Shown here: positions 39,830 through 49,851 of the stretch, in pieces
Position numbering within the stretch: position 1 is the stretch's first letter
Layout of the letters: every line of letters begins with the position of its first letter
NCBI RefSeq assembly: GCF_000373985.1
Contig: NZ_KB893060.1
Location: 1 to 55,504 of the forward strand
DNA from: Desulfobacter curvatus DSM 3379
GTDB lineage: Bacteria; Desulfobacterota; Desulfobacteria; Desulfobacterales; Desulfobacteraceae
DNA: 55,504 nt
Direction of reading: 5' to 3'
The notes under the pieces: generated by a model
What the model saw: only the letters and a program-made list of their open reading frames with translations
What the model was told of the DNA's origin: nothing
Databases searched by the model: none
Translations under genes and position numbers: made by a program

Positions 39830-42800
39830 AAATTGTTGACGCCATTTTGAACCAACGCCGGCTGATCTTGACCCTGGCAGGCGTTCTTTCTCTGGTGGGC
39901 GCGTTCATGTGGACCACCATGACCCGTCAGGAAGACCCGCGCCTTCCCGATTTCTGGGGGCAGATCGTTGCGGCCTATCCGGGCGCGGACGCAGAAACCG
40001 TAGAACGCCTTGTACTGGAACCTATGGAAGACGCCTTGGCCGAAGTATCCGATATCAAAAAGATCGAGGCCACAGCGTATGACGAGGTCGCTGTGGTTTT
40101 CGTGGAACTGAGAGGGGGCACAGCAGACTTCTCGGAAGCCTGGGACGACGTGCGGGAAGCCCTTGAAACGGCATATGGGGAGTTTCCGGACGGGGCGGCC
40201 CCGCCGGCCCTGGACGACGACATGATGGACCAGGACTCCGTGGTGCTGGCCGTGTCAGGCGATCCCGATCCCTTGGTGCTTCTGGACGCTGCCCGGAAAC
40301 TGAAGGACGGCCTTCTGGCCCTTTCCATGGTGAGCCGGGTGGAAATCGTTGCCGACCCGGGAGAACAGGTCACATTGGACCTGGATGACGCTGCGGCCCG
40401 GCGCATTGGCGTTGATGCCGTTCAAATGGCGAAGCTGCTTAATGCCCGGAATCAGATCATTGCCGGCGGCTCACTCCGGCTGGAAGATAAAACCGTTCGT
40501 CTGCGGCCGCTCTCCGAGTTTTCATCCGTGGCGGAGATTGCCCGGACCCAGGTTCTGCTTTCTTCAGGAAGTTCAATTCCCCTGGGGGAAATCGCCCGGG
40601 TTCATCTGGGACCGGAAGAGCCGACCACGTCCCGGATGCGTGTAAACGGTACGAGAACTCTGGGTATTGCCATAGTTCCCCGCCGGGAGATCAATCTTGT
40701 GAATTTTGGGCAGGCCGTCCGGGAGAAGGTCGATGCCATTGCGCCGGCCTTAAGTCCGGTCTCCATACAGGAGGTGACGTTCCAGCCAAAACGCACCGAG
40801 GCCAGATTGGGGGAATTAGGCCAGTCTCTCCTCCTCGGAATCCTGATTGTGGGCGGCATTCTGATCCTCGCCATGGGCCTGCGCATGGGCCTGGTGGTCG
40901 CCTCCGTGGTGCCCTTGGTTACGCTGTCGTCCCTGGCTGTTTTCGCCTGGGCGGGCGGCGTGCTTCATCAGGTATCCATTGCCTCACTGGTGCTGGCCCT
41001 GGGCATGCTTGTGGACAACGCCATCGTGGTGGCGGAGAATATCCAGTGGCGCCTGGACCGGGGCGCCCGCAACGGGGAGGCGGCCGGTGGAGCGGTCCGG
41101 GAACTGGCGGTCCCCTTGGCCGGTGCCACAGCCACCACCATGGCCGCTTTTGTTCCCATGCTGATTGCCAAGGGACTCACTGCGGAGTTTACAAAGAGCA
41201 TTCCCATTGTCATCATGCTGACCTTGTCGGTGAGCTATTTGTTTGCCCTTCTGGTGACACCTGTGCTTTCCCGGATGTTTTTGAAACCAAGATCGTTAAA
41301 GGCAGTGTCGTCGGCTGAATGCTTGGGATCGAAACTGGCCCGTTTCGCGGTCCGGCGGTCCGGGTGGGTGATTCTGGCCGCCTTGGCAGCGGTGGCCAGT
41401 TCATTTGCAGGCGCCGGGTGGGTGCATCAGCAGTTTTTTCCGGCTTCGGACCGGAACCAGTGCGTGATGGACCTGAAACTGGCCGAGGGATCTCACCTGG
41501 ACGCCACGGATGCAGCGTCCCAAAAATTAGAACAGGCCCTTCTGTCCCGGCCGGAGGTGGTCAAGGTCACCGCTTTGATAGGCAGAAGCGTTCCCAAGTT
41601 TTACTACAACATCAACCGGATTCCCTATAGCCCGCATCTGGCCCAACTCATCGTCGAAACACGGAAGAGGGGAGATTTGACAGGATTGTTGACCTGGACC
41701 CGGAATTATGTCGAGGCCCAGCTTCCCGGCGTGGAACTGGTGGCCCGGAAACTCAAACAGGGGCCTCCGGTTGGGGCTCCGGTGGAAGTTAGAATATATG
41801 GAAATGATCTGGAGGATCTGAATACCACCGCGGCAATGGTCGCCGGAAAGTTGAAAAAAATCGGCGGCGTCACAGATGTTCGGCACGATCTTGGACCTGG
41901 CGCACCAACGATTCGATTCAACATCAATGATGCGGCCGCGTCCCGCTACGGTTTATCCCGGGCGGACTTGGCCCAAGCCCTGTACGGACGGACCCGGGGG
42001 CTTCCAGTTGGTGAACTTCACGTGGGAGAAGATCCCATCCCGGTGGTGATCCGCTCATCCGCAGGAGAAAATCTGCCCATGGATGATCTGGCATCTATTT
42101 CCGTGGCCGCTCCGGATGGGCAGCTCATTCCTCTGGCTCAGGTGGCAAGCATAGAGACGGCCTGGCGGCCTGCTGCTGTAAGGCATTGGAACACCCGCAG
42201 GGTGGTGACGGTGTCGTCCCAACTCATGGAGGGATATACCTTCAGCGATATTTTGGCACAATTGGAACCCGGGATCAGGGCCATGGATCTTCCCCCGGGT
42301 GTGGAGATCGGGTTTGGGGGGGATGCCGAAGGCTCCGGAGAGGCCAATACTGCGTTGATGAAAACGTTTCCTATTGGGCTGATACTTCTGCTCGCTGTGC
42401 TGTTGGCTGAATTTAATTCATTCCGCTGCATGTTCATCATTTTGGCCACGGTGCCCCTTTCCGCTGCTGGAGTCGTGCCCGGCCTGCTTATCGGCGGGCA
42501 ACCCTTTGGATTCATGTCCATGCTCGGCATAATCGCACTGGTGGGTATCGTGGTCAATAACGCCATCGTGCTGCTGGAAGTGGTGGAAAACCGGCGGCGC
42601 GCAGGAGCCGGTGTGGGCAAGGCCCTTGAGGATGCCGTGTCCCGCCGAATCCGTCCCATCCTGCTGACCACCGCCACAACGGTGGCCGGACTGCTCCCCC
42701 TGGCACTGTCGTCTTCCACCCTGTGGCCGCCCCTGGCCTCAGCCATGATTTCCGGACTCCTGGCTTCCACGTTGCTGACCTTGGTGGTGGTTCCGGCCCT

Positions 42801-44145
42801 GTACCGAGTCATGTTCAGTCCAAGATCGTTTCACCTTCCCGCCATGGGAAAGCGGGGCACTGGGGTTGTCATGTCTATGGTTATCGTCCTGGCAGGGGCA
42901 ACGGCTGCCAGGGCAGACGGACCGATCCGTGTCTCTTTGACCCGGGCCATGGAGATGGCCATGGCCCGTCCGGCGGTTGCATCTGCGGATGCGTTGGTGC
43001 TTGCCGCACAAAAGGCGGCTGAAGCCGAACGCCGAACGGCGCTCTGGCCCGTCATTGGATCATCGGCATCCCATTCATGGCGGGACCGGGACCAAGCCAT
43101 GGAAACACCCTTCGGGGCGTTTTTAGCTGGTGAAAGAAACACCAATGCCGCCACGGTCAAGATTTCACAACCGATATTTGATCCGGCCGGGCTTCTTTAC
43201 TCGGCGCCTGCCGCGCGTGACGAAGCCCGGTCAGAGTCTTTGCGGTCGGAATGGCTCCGCCGGGAAATGGCCGCCGAAGCGGGGGATGCTTGTCTATATA
43301 TCCTGGAGATTGATGCCCGGATTGACGCCACCGGAGCATTTTTGAAGAGTCTGGCCGCCCGGTTGAATGAGAGTCGGGAAATGGTAGGCGTAGGCCGGGC
43401 CTTGGAGGCAGATGCGCTTAAAATCGAGTTGGCCCATGACCAGGCCCAGCAGGATATGAGAGAGCTTAAGCGCTCCCGGGATATTGCCCTGGTGGCTCTG
43501 GCCCGGGCCGTGAATTACGACGGGCTCTTGGAACCGGAACCTGCCCCGGATCTGGTGAACCGCGAGTCTCCCTCTGCTTCTGAGGCATTTGACATGGCCC
43601 TGGCGCAACGCCCGGATCTGGCCGCCCTTAAAACCGCCATTGAGGCCCTGGAAAAACGGCGCTTGGCCGTGCGCGCAGGTGCTTGGCCCCGACTGGACGC
43701 CGACGCCGCCTGGGTTTGGAATGATCCCTCGTCCTATACGGAAAAAGAGTGGTGCCAGGTATCGCTCACCCTTACCTGGACGCCTTTCACCGCCGGGACC
43801 CGGGGCCCTCAAGCCGCCGCCATAGCCGCTCGCACAGATTCCCTTCGCTATGACCTTGAGGAAGCCCGGCAGGGCATAAACCTTGATGTGAAATCCGCAA
43901 CTACCGCCATCGAAAATGGCCGGGACGCGTTTCGGGTGGAAGAACGGGGCGTTGTCCAGTCCGAGGAAACCCTGCGGGTAGAACGCGCCCGTTACCGGGG
44001 CGGCCGAGCCACGACAAATGATCTACTCGATGCCGAAGCCCAAGTCCGGGAACGCCGGACCATGCGTGAAATTGCCCGGCTCAGGATTGTCCGGGCCTGG
44101 ATTCGATTGTGGATGATTACGGGGAAAGACAAACCTCCCTTTTGA
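39826..44145 (+). CDS. RND efflux pump fused to a TolC-like outer-membrane channel
   Basis: One open frame of 1439 residues. Residues 1-1006 are a complete RND pump: LAGVLSLVGAFMWTTMTRQE near helix 1, two periplasmic loops, the proton-relay helix GMLVDNAIVVAENI (Asp conserved, second Asp replaced by Asn), and the last helix ending VPALYRVMF. Residues 1007-1439 are a full TolC-type channel that starts with its own export signal (MGKRG, a hydrophobic core MSMVIVLAGATA and an ARA-DG cleavage site) and has two helical repeats. No stop or ribosome site separates them (ATG 42844 lies in frame). Normally these are two genes. The pump may be cut by signal peptidase, or internal starts may occur, or the assembly may hide a stop. 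It overlaps the adaptor gene by four bases. Confidence 0.88.
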   Translation: MKIVDAILNQRRLILTLAGVLSLVGAFMWTTMTRQEDPRLPDFWGQIVAAYPGADAETVERLVLEPMEDALAEVSDIKKIEATAYDEVAVVFVELRGGTADFSEAWDDVREALETAYGEFPDGAAPPALDDDMMDQDSVVLAVSGDPDPLVLLDAARKLKDGLLALSMVSRVEIVADPGEQVTLDLDDAAARRIGVDAVQMAKLLNARNQIIAGGSLRLEDKTVRLRPLSEFSSVAEIARTQVLLSSGSSIPLGEIARVHLGPEEPTTSRMRVNGTRTLGIAIVPRREINLVNFGQAVREKVDAIAPALSPVSIQEVTFQPKRTEARLGELGQSLLLGILIVGGILILAMGLRMGLVVASVVPLVTLSSLAVFAWAGGVLHQVSIASLVLALGMLVDNAIVVAENIQWRLDRGARNGEAAGGAVRELAVPLAGATATTMAAFVPMLIAKGLTAEFTKSIPIVIMLTLSVSYLFALLVTPVLSRMFLKPRSLKAVSSAECLGSKLARFAVRRSGWVILAALAAVASSFAGAGWVHQQFFPASDRNQCVMDLKLAEGSHLDATDAASQKLEQALLSRPEVVKVTALIGRSVPKFYYNINRIPYSPHLAQLIVETRKRGDLTGLLTWTRNYVEAQLPGVELVARKLKQGPPVGAPVEVRIYGNDLEDLNTTAAMVAGKLKKIGGVTDVRHDLGPGAPTIRFNINDAAASRYGLSRADLAQALYGRTRGLPVGELHVGEDPIPVVIRSSAGENLPMDDLASISVAAPDGQLIPLAQVASIETAWRPAAVRHWNTRRVVTVSSQLMEGYTFSDILAQLEPGIRAMDLPPGVEIGFGGDAEGSGEANTALMKTFPIGLILLLAVLLAEFNSFRCMFIILATVPLSAAGVVPGLLIGGQPFGFMSMLGIIALVGIVVNNAIVLLEVVENRRRAGAGVGKALEDAVSRRIRPILLTTATTVAGLLPLALSSSTLWPPLASAMISGLLASTLLTLVVVPALYRVMFSPRSFHLPAMGKRGTGVVMSMVIVLAGATAARADGPIRVSLTRAMEMAMARPAVASADALVLAAQKAAEAERRTALWPVIGSSASHSWRDRDQAMETPFGAFLAGERNTNAATVKISQPIFDPAGLLYSAPAARDEARSESLRSEWLRREMAAEAGDACLYILEIDARIDATGAFLKSLAARLNESREMVGVGRALEADALKIELAHDQAQQDMRELKRSRDIALVALARAVNYDGLLEPEPAPDLVNRESPSASEAFDMALAQRPDLAALKTAIEALEKRRLAVRAGAWPRLDADAAWVWNDPSSYTEKEWCQVSLTLTWTPFTAGTRGPQAAAIAARTDSLRYDLEEARQGINLDVKSATTAIENGRDAFRVEERGVVQSEETLRVERARYRGGRATTNDLLDAEAQVRERRTMREIARLRIVRAWIRLWMITGKDKPPF

Positions 44146-44156
44146 AGTTTTACTTC

Positions 44157-45392
44157 TTACCCGTCATTCAATTTAATTTCCTGGGGGAATACCGGCAGGT
44201 ACCGGTATGCAACCGAGATCAGGATGATGCCGTAAGCCACGGGCAGTATAGTCGTGGCCACTTCCTGCCAGCTTGGCACGTATAGCGCCCAAGTGTCAAA
44301 ACTCATGACCGGGGCGGCCATTGTTTGGAGCACCATGGCCCAGCGGTTCAGACAGATGCCGATTACGCCCAGAATGAGGGCAGTCAGGCGCATTGCCGGA
44401 TTTTCACGCGTGGGTTTGTAAATCAGCAGGAGCCCCGGGACAACTCCGCAGAACACGACTTCAGCGATTAAAATCCAATAGCCGTAGAAACTGTTGTTTG
44501 AATAAAAACGGCTGAACTCAAATCCGAGTCCGGGTGCGGTTACCGTTGCCCAGTAGATGGTATCAATGATCTTGGCAACCATATAACACACAATCATCCA
44601 GCCCGATATTTTTGCCAGAAGGTGAACCGTTTGGTCACTTATCAGCTTTTTATGGGTAATGGCTTCGGTGATATTTGTGACCAGTAATGTAAAGCACGGT
44701 CCAAACGCCGCAGCAGACCAGGTGTATAAAAAGAAGGTCCAGGGCCAGATCAGCAGGCCTTCCCTGACGGCAAACGGGCGGCCGAACATAACACCGGTAA
44801 CCCCGCCAAGAGACCCCTGGTGGAAAAAGGAGAGAAAGGCACCGGTTGCTGCAAAGACAGCCATGACGCCGTGCATGTTGTGGCTTAGGTGACTGAAAAA
44901 AGAAATTTTGGCGGCTTGCCTGTTTTCCAGAATATTGGGGATGAATTCAATGGTCAGCACCATAAAATAAGCGGTTAGGCAAAAGGCCACTTCCGTCAGC
45001 ATGGAGTGGATGTTGGCATGCCAGTAAATGAACCAGAAACGCAATGGTTGCCCCACGTCAATGGCAAGGATCATCAGGGCGGAACTATAACAGACAAACC
45101 CGATGATCACAGCAAAATTGATTATATTTTTAAGTTCTTTAACGTTAAAAATATACTTGAGCAGTCCTGTGAAAAACGCGCCGCCGCCAACTGCGATGAC
45201 TGCCAGGTCTGCCCAGATCCAGAGGGCGAATCCATAGTAATCGTCCATGTTGGTTTGATTCAACCCCTTCCAGTAGATCAGTACCCAGGCATAAACTCCC
45301 CAAAGAAGAACAGCCCCCACAACGGTTAATCTGAAATAAAATTTCCCCATGGCGCAGCGTTTTGTTCCTTTGGGCAATAATCCGGAATCCAT
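44157..45392 (-). CDS. NrfD/PsrC-type quinone-interacting membrane protein, QrcD-like
   Basis: A 411-residue protein with about ten membrane helices of the NrfD family, which exchange electrons and protons with menaquinone beside an iron-sulfur partner. Marks: AVGGGAFFTGLLKYIF, WFIYWHANIHSMLTEVAFCL, HGVMAVFAATGAFLSFFHQG and GRPFAVREGLLIWPW. Length and these loops recall QrcD of the Qrc complex (or HmcC) in sulfate reducers. AAGGAG lies nine bases before ATG 45392, so the upstream ATG is not used. The other Qrc genes are absent; it stands alone downstream of a large regulator on the same strand and converges with the pump gene, with only 11 bases between stops. Confidence 0.82.
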   Translation of the reverse strand: MDSGLLPKGTKRCAMGKFYFRLTVVGAVLLWGVYAWVLIYWKGLNQTNMDDYYGFALWIWADLAVIAVGGGAFFTGLLKYIFNVKELKNIINFAVIIGFVCYSSALMILAIDVGQPLRFWFIYWHANIHSMLTEVAFCLTAYFMVLTIEFIPNILENRQAAKISFFSHLSHNMHGVMAVFAATGAFLSFFHQGSLGGVTGVMFGRPFAVREGLLIWPWTFFLYTWSAAAFGPCFTLLVTNITEAITHKKLISDQTVHLLAKISGWMIVCYMVAKIIDTIYWATVTAPGLGFEFSRFYSNNSFYGYWILIAEVVFCGVVPGLLLIYKPTRENPAMRLTALILGVIGICLNRWAMVLQTMAAPVMSFDTWALYVPSWQEVATTILPVAYGIILISVAYRYLPVFPQEIKLNDG

Positions 45393-45468
45393 GTGTTTAA
45401 TCTCCTTGACGACCATTTAAAGGATAAATAATCAGGTTTTTAGGGTCTATAGCACATGGCACTAAAGA

Positions 45469-48400
45469 TTAACTAAATTGAGCTTTTTTTCGGATAAGCT
45501 TTTCATACAGTGCCTCCACATCTGGGCTGACCGGGCATGCCAACTCCTGCGCGGCGTTCCGGTAAGTTTGATATGTCTGTTTTACTTGGGTAAAACTGCC
45601 TTGATCTGAATGGAAGGCCATTATTTTTGTTGCTGCGGTTTCATTAAAAGAATCAATGCTAAGGATTTTTTGGTTGCAGTGAAGGGCATTTTCCATGTCA
45701 TCCTGCTTTTCGTAAATATCAGCCATCTCTTTGAGCATTATCAGGTAATCTGAGTTGAATTTATCTCTTAAGCGATTGCACCAGTCCTCATATTGATCTT
45801 CTTCCAGAAATGATCCCCCATAAAGGGATAGGGCCAAACGGTATGATTCGAGCGCTTTTGGGGGATTGTCCCTGTTGGCCCTTGCCAGGATGAGCGCATC
45901 TGAAAACTGCTCTGAATCAATCCGGATTCTGCTGTCATCGTACAGTCTGTAGGTGTCTTTTTTGCGTTCAATATATGTGGAGGCCCTTTTGGGGAGAATC
46001 CCGGGTTCCAGGATTTTGCGAAGGGCGCTCATGGCCATGTGAAAGCGGCCGGCTGTTTTTTCCGGGTCAGCCTCGGGCCACAGCATTTCAATCAATACTT
46101 CCCGGGGAATAAAGCCTCTGGTTCTGTTGGCGGCAAGATACTTGAGAATCATGAGCGCTTTTGAGCTGTTCCATCTGGCCGGCGGGATCTCTTTATCATC
46201 AATCGTCAGTTTGAACCGGCCAAACAACTTGATTTTCAAGACCGGACGTTTGTTTGTCATATCTGCTTTAATAACGGATCTCAGGTAGGCATCAGTTTTT
46301 TTGTTCAGTGTTATCTGTTTTGAAGAACCGGACTTCAAAAGAGAATTGATCCACTGGGATTCTTTTTTAACAAACCGGTGGTAGTCTCTTTTTTCAGATA
46401 AAGCCAGACCTTGTGACAGGCACTTGAGCGCTTTTTGCAGCATACCGGATTTAAAGCAGGCTTTTGACGCCAGCAAATGGTTGCAGAACAGATGGAAATC
46501 CACACCTTTAAATTTATCTTTTGCACGTTCAAGACAATCCAAGGCGCTTGAGTAATTTTCTTCAAGAATATACAGCTGGGCAAGGCTGTTTTCAAAGATG
46601 CCTTCTGTGGAAACCAGCCCGTAACCCTTGATGGTGTCCATGGCCTTTTCCAGGCTTTGCCGGGCCGACTGCATATCCCCTCGGGCAATATCTATTTTAT
46701 GCAGCAGCTCCCAGGCATGGGCAAGACCCCAGCGGTTTCCCATATCCTCGAATATCACAACACAGTTTTGGATCAGTTCAAGGGCCTGATCCGTTCTGTC
46801 AAGGGCGACACAGTTTTGGGCCCACATGAAATAGATCCATCCCCGGGTGCTGTCAAACTGGGATGTTTGATCACAGATCGCAATGGCTTTTTTTGCATAT
46901 TCAATGCCCTTTTCATATTCTCCCAGCATAAAATAGTGGGAACTGAACTGATAATTGAGCAGGGATAAAAATGCCTCTGCGCCAGACTCAAGCGCTTTTT
47001 TCAGTATCTTTTTGCTAAGTTGATATGCCTGGTTAAATCTTCCTTTAATATACAATGTGTATGTATAAGCAACGTTTACGGAAATTTCAGATAAATTGCT
47101 TTCAAAACCGGAAGAAAGCCCCCGGGCTATTTCCCGTCCGGTTTTATAGTAGTTTTCCGCAGTTTCAAACTCGCATAAAATTGAGGAGAGCAATGTCAGG
47201 TAGGCCAGTGCGGTAATGTGAGTAAAAGAATTTTCCTGCACTTCTCCAAGCACCTGTTCCATAAGCAGCTTGGCTTCTTTAATATACCCGGTTGAATAGT
47301 ATTGGGTGCCCAACTCAATGAGGCATTTGACCATTCTGTCTCCGGATTTTTGTTTTTTTAACAGCTGGTGGGCCCGGGTCAGGTTTTCCATGGCCTGTTT
47401 GTGCTTCCCGAAATGGGAAAAAAGTTTGGCCTGGGCCAGCAGTGATTCGGGATTTTTCTCAATAACGGATTTGGGTAGTTTATTTAAGCACCGGCCCAGA
47501 AAATTGACTTTCCCTTCCAGCAAAAATTTTCTTTCATGGGTTCCGATGAGGTGAATGGCGTCATCAAAAGCCTGGCCTTCTAAAAAGTGGTGGATGGCCT
47601 GAAAGACATCTTCTGTTTCGAGTTCACGGGCAATCCGGCGGTGCAATTGATTGATTTCAGGCCTGGAAAATGTTTGATGAAGCTGGTCAATTAAAAAATC
47701 CCGGAAAAGATGATGCAGGTAAAAGCCTGTGCCAACGTCATCTGTGGGAAAAATCATTAAATGGTCGTCAACCATTTTATTGATAATGGCGGCGGCATTA
47801 TCTTCATGAAATATTTTGCTGCAGCGGTTTATGTTTATTTCGGCAAGGAGGGCTGCTTTCATCATAAATGCTCTGAAATGAGGCGGCTGCAGATCAAATA
47901 TGGTTTCTTTGAAATAAGAAAATATATGTCCCGGGTTTTGTACGAATGAGTCAATTGCGGCTTTGATCTCTTCAGGCGCTTTTTTCTCCAGTGAATAGCG
48001 AAGCAGCACCAGACCGGCTGCCCACCCTCCTGTGCCGGCAAAGATATCCTTGGCAGAAGTTGGGGTGGGCAATATGTGATCCGAGAAAAAAAGTTTGATT
48101 TCCCCGGGGGTAAACGCCAGATCAGCTTCATCAATTTCAATAAGCGTTTCTTCTGCCCGTAGCTTTGATAAGCCAAACCCTGGATTTTTCCGGCCGATCA
48201 GAATTAGGTGAATATGATCCGGCAGGCGATCGATAATAAATTGTATTGCTTGATTGATGGCGGGATTGTCTCCAACCAGATGATAGTCATCCAGGACGAT
48301 GACGCTGGGCTGTGTTACCGTCTTTTCCAGAAAAGCCAGCCATTCCAAAAGGGTCTCGGTGTGTTTTGTTAAACCGGTTTTTGAAACCGTATGCTGCATA

Positions 48401-48681
48401 TCCATTTCATCAACACCAGAGCCGTGCTGTTTAAGAGCGGCATACAGATAGGCAACAAACACGGCAAAATCGTTATCCTGTTCATCCAGCCGGTACCAGA
48501 GGGCGTCAAGGTTCATTTGTTTAAGCGCGTCTGCAACCAGAGCCGTTTTGCCGTATCCGGCACCGGCACTGATGGATGCCAATTTTGCCGTTTTGATTTT
48601 GTTCAAAGACCGGACCAGCCGCTTTCTGGAAAGCGTGTGATACCGTTTGGGAACCTGAAGTTTTGAGTTTAGAATGTTCAT
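45469..48681 (-). CDS. large MalT-like ATPase regulator with SARP/BTAD C-terminus
   Basis: A 1070-residue transcriptional activator. Residues 1-330 are a STAND-type ATPase (Walker A GAGYGKTALV, Walker B SVIVLDDYHLVGDN). Residues 340-800 form helical TPR-like repeats that sense inducers in MalT-like proteins. Near the C-terminus is an OmpR-like winged helix (KIKLFGRFKLTIDDKEIPPA and FIPREVLIEMLWPEADPEKT) followed by a bacterial transcriptional activation domain with TPR repeats (YEDWCNRLRDKF and MENALHCNQKIL). DNA-binding is thus SARP-like, not LuxR-like. It lies 76 bases upstream of the QrcD-like gene on the same strand and may control it. The start has a weak ribosome site. Confidence 0.88.
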   Translation of the reverse strand: MNILNSKLQVPKRYHTLSRKRLVRSLNKIKTAKLASISAGAGYGKTALVADALKQMNLDALWYRLDEQDNDFAVFVAYLYAALKQHGSGVDEMDMQHTVSKTGLTKHTETLLEWLAFLEKTVTQPSVIVLDDYHLVGDNPAINQAIQFIIDRLPDHIHLILIGRKNPGFGLSKLRAEETLIEIDEADLAFTPGEIKLFFSDHILPTPTSAKDIFAGTGGWAAGLVLLRYSLEKKAPEEIKAAIDSFVQNPGHIFSYFKETIFDLQPPHFRAFMMKAALLAEININRCSKIFHEDNAAAIINKMVDDHLMIFPTDDVGTGFYLHHLFRDFLIDQLHQTFSRPEINQLHRRIARELETEDVFQAIHHFLEGQAFDDAIHLIGTHERKFLLEGKVNFLGRCLNKLPKSVIEKNPESLLAQAKLFSHFGKHKQAMENLTRAHQLLKKQKSGDRMVKCLIELGTQYYSTGYIKEAKLLMEQVLGEVQENSFTHITALAYLTLLSSILCEFETAENYYKTGREIARGLSSGFESNLSEISVNVAYTYTLYIKGRFNQAYQLSKKILKKALESGAEAFLSLLNYQFSSHYFMLGEYEKGIEYAKKAIAICDQTSQFDSTRGWIYFMWAQNCVALDRTDQALELIQNCVVIFEDMGNRWGLAHAWELLHKIDIARGDMQSARQSLEKAMDTIKGYGLVSTEGIFENSLAQLYILEENYSSALDCLERAKDKFKGVDFHLFCNHLLASKACFKSGMLQKALKCLSQGLALSEKRDYHRFVKKESQWINSLLKSGSSKQITLNKKTDAYLRSVIKADMTNKRPVLKIKLFGRFKLTIDDKEIPPARWNSSKALMILKYLAANRTRGFIPREVLIEMLWPEADPEKTAGRFHMAMSALRKILEPGILPKRASTYIERKKDTYRLYDDSRIRIDSEQFSDALILARANRDNPPKALESYRLALSLYGGSFLEEDQYEDWCNRLRDKFNSDYLIMLKEMADIYEKQDDMENALHCNQKILSIDSFNETAATKIMAFHSDQGSFTQVKQTYQTYRNAAQELACPVSPDVEALYEKLIRKKAQFS

Positions 48682-48797
48682 GACCCTGCAACCCGAACGT
48701 TAGTCGTTGCCTGTTGAAGGGGATACTATAAAAATATGAACCGGATTTCAAGTTGACTGATGATAACGGATTTGGGAGGCCCGTCCATAAGCCTTCC

Positions 48798-48896
48798 TAT
48801 AACGGCCACGGGCCGTCCTTGGTCTATCTACACCCGGGCTTCGGCCCACAACAAAGATAGAAAGAATCCAGTTAGTTGCTGGAGACTTTCATATAA
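48798..48896 (+). repeat. intergenic repeat, copy C
   Basis: The clearest copy: TATAACGGCCACGGGCC, a GGGCTTCGGCCC stem, CCCACAACAAAGATAGAAAG, a CCAG...CTGG stem closed by GAAAG/CTTTC and an ATATAA end. CTATC and GATAG enclose the GGGC stem. It lies upstream of the large regulator gene but on the opposite strand. Compare copies A and B. Confidence 0.75.
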
Positions 48897-48954
48897 ACGT
48901 GAAATTAAAATGTTTTAAAACCGGTTTTGGTGATACTAAATTCGTTTCGGTTTA

Positions 48955-49694
48955 TCAATCCTGACCCAACTCATCTGTCTCTGACAGTCCTTTCAGAGCC
49001 TGTTTGACCGTATCTTCTATCGCAAGGTGGACGGCCTCAGCGGCTAACTGCTGAGATTTGAATCTGGAAAAAAGATTTCCCCCGGTCTGGGAATTTCCCG
49101 TGGTTGTCTGGGTGAAGATAATATCATCTCTTTTATCATAACAGCCTTTGCATTATATTCCCGGCCTATTTTTAAAGCCGTTTTCCGGCCTGAGGCCGTT
49201 TCAAGCCTTACAGGGCAAGTGGTATATGAAAAACGGACAGGATCAACAATTTCCATGGCGGTTCTGCCATCCCGCCACAGCGCATTGAATCTCCTGTCAG
49301 CTGAACTCTTTCTATCAAGCAGCCGAGCCGGTTTTGTTTTTTGAAGCTCAGCAGTCAACTCCCGGCCAATGATACCTGAGACCCGATTATTTCCCTGTTG
49401 GGACGTCTCATTGCCCAAAGTACCACGAGCGATAACCTTTATTTTTGGCATTAAGACAAGAATATCATCTGATTCGTTTAACAATTGTGTTGTATTAGGC
49501 GGACAAACAGTTTCATCCGCCAGTGTCAGGCTTGCAGAAATTTTCACAGGCCGGGCTGTGTCAATTTTGATAACAAAAGGTTGAAATCCTCTTTTTTCAA
49601 CCTTCAACCAGACATCTGCCGCTGTATAAAGAGATACTTCTTTTTTAAAAGGCGTCTCCCCAATAGCCGTTATGGGAGAACCGGACTGTTCTTT
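48955..49694 (-). pseudogene. PEGA-domain protein, frameshifted and without a start
   Basis: On the minus strand an open frame from 49694 to 49044 reads ITAIGETPFKKEVSLYTAAD, then a PEGA strand (VEKRGFQPFVIKIDTA), and on to KIGREYNAKAV. There it shifts frame: the next frame reads YDKRDDIIFTQTTTGNSQ, then LFSRFKSQQLAAEAVHLAIE and a stop at 48957-48955. The two parts join well near 49140, so a one-base change broke the gene. No proper start is seen before 49694 (a TAG closes the frame), so the 5' end is also lost. The PEGA-like part suggests an envelope lipoprotein; the function is unknown. Confidence 0.65.
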
Positions 49695-49851
49695 CTAAAG
49701 GTCAGGACTGATTCAATAGGGATGTCCGTTACCAGTCGGTCCGGTTGTTTGTGTTGCGTTATGAAAAAAGATTATTAAGTTATAAATCAACGTTGTTGGA
49801 TTCGGTAATTATCCCGTGGGGAGAAATATAATTATACCAGTGAGGCAAAAG

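Noticed and set aside
42138..42812. A 224-codon minus-strand frame opposite the RND pump
   Set aside because: Low-complexity Ser/Thr/Arg product typical of an antisense shadow; the pump frame is certain.
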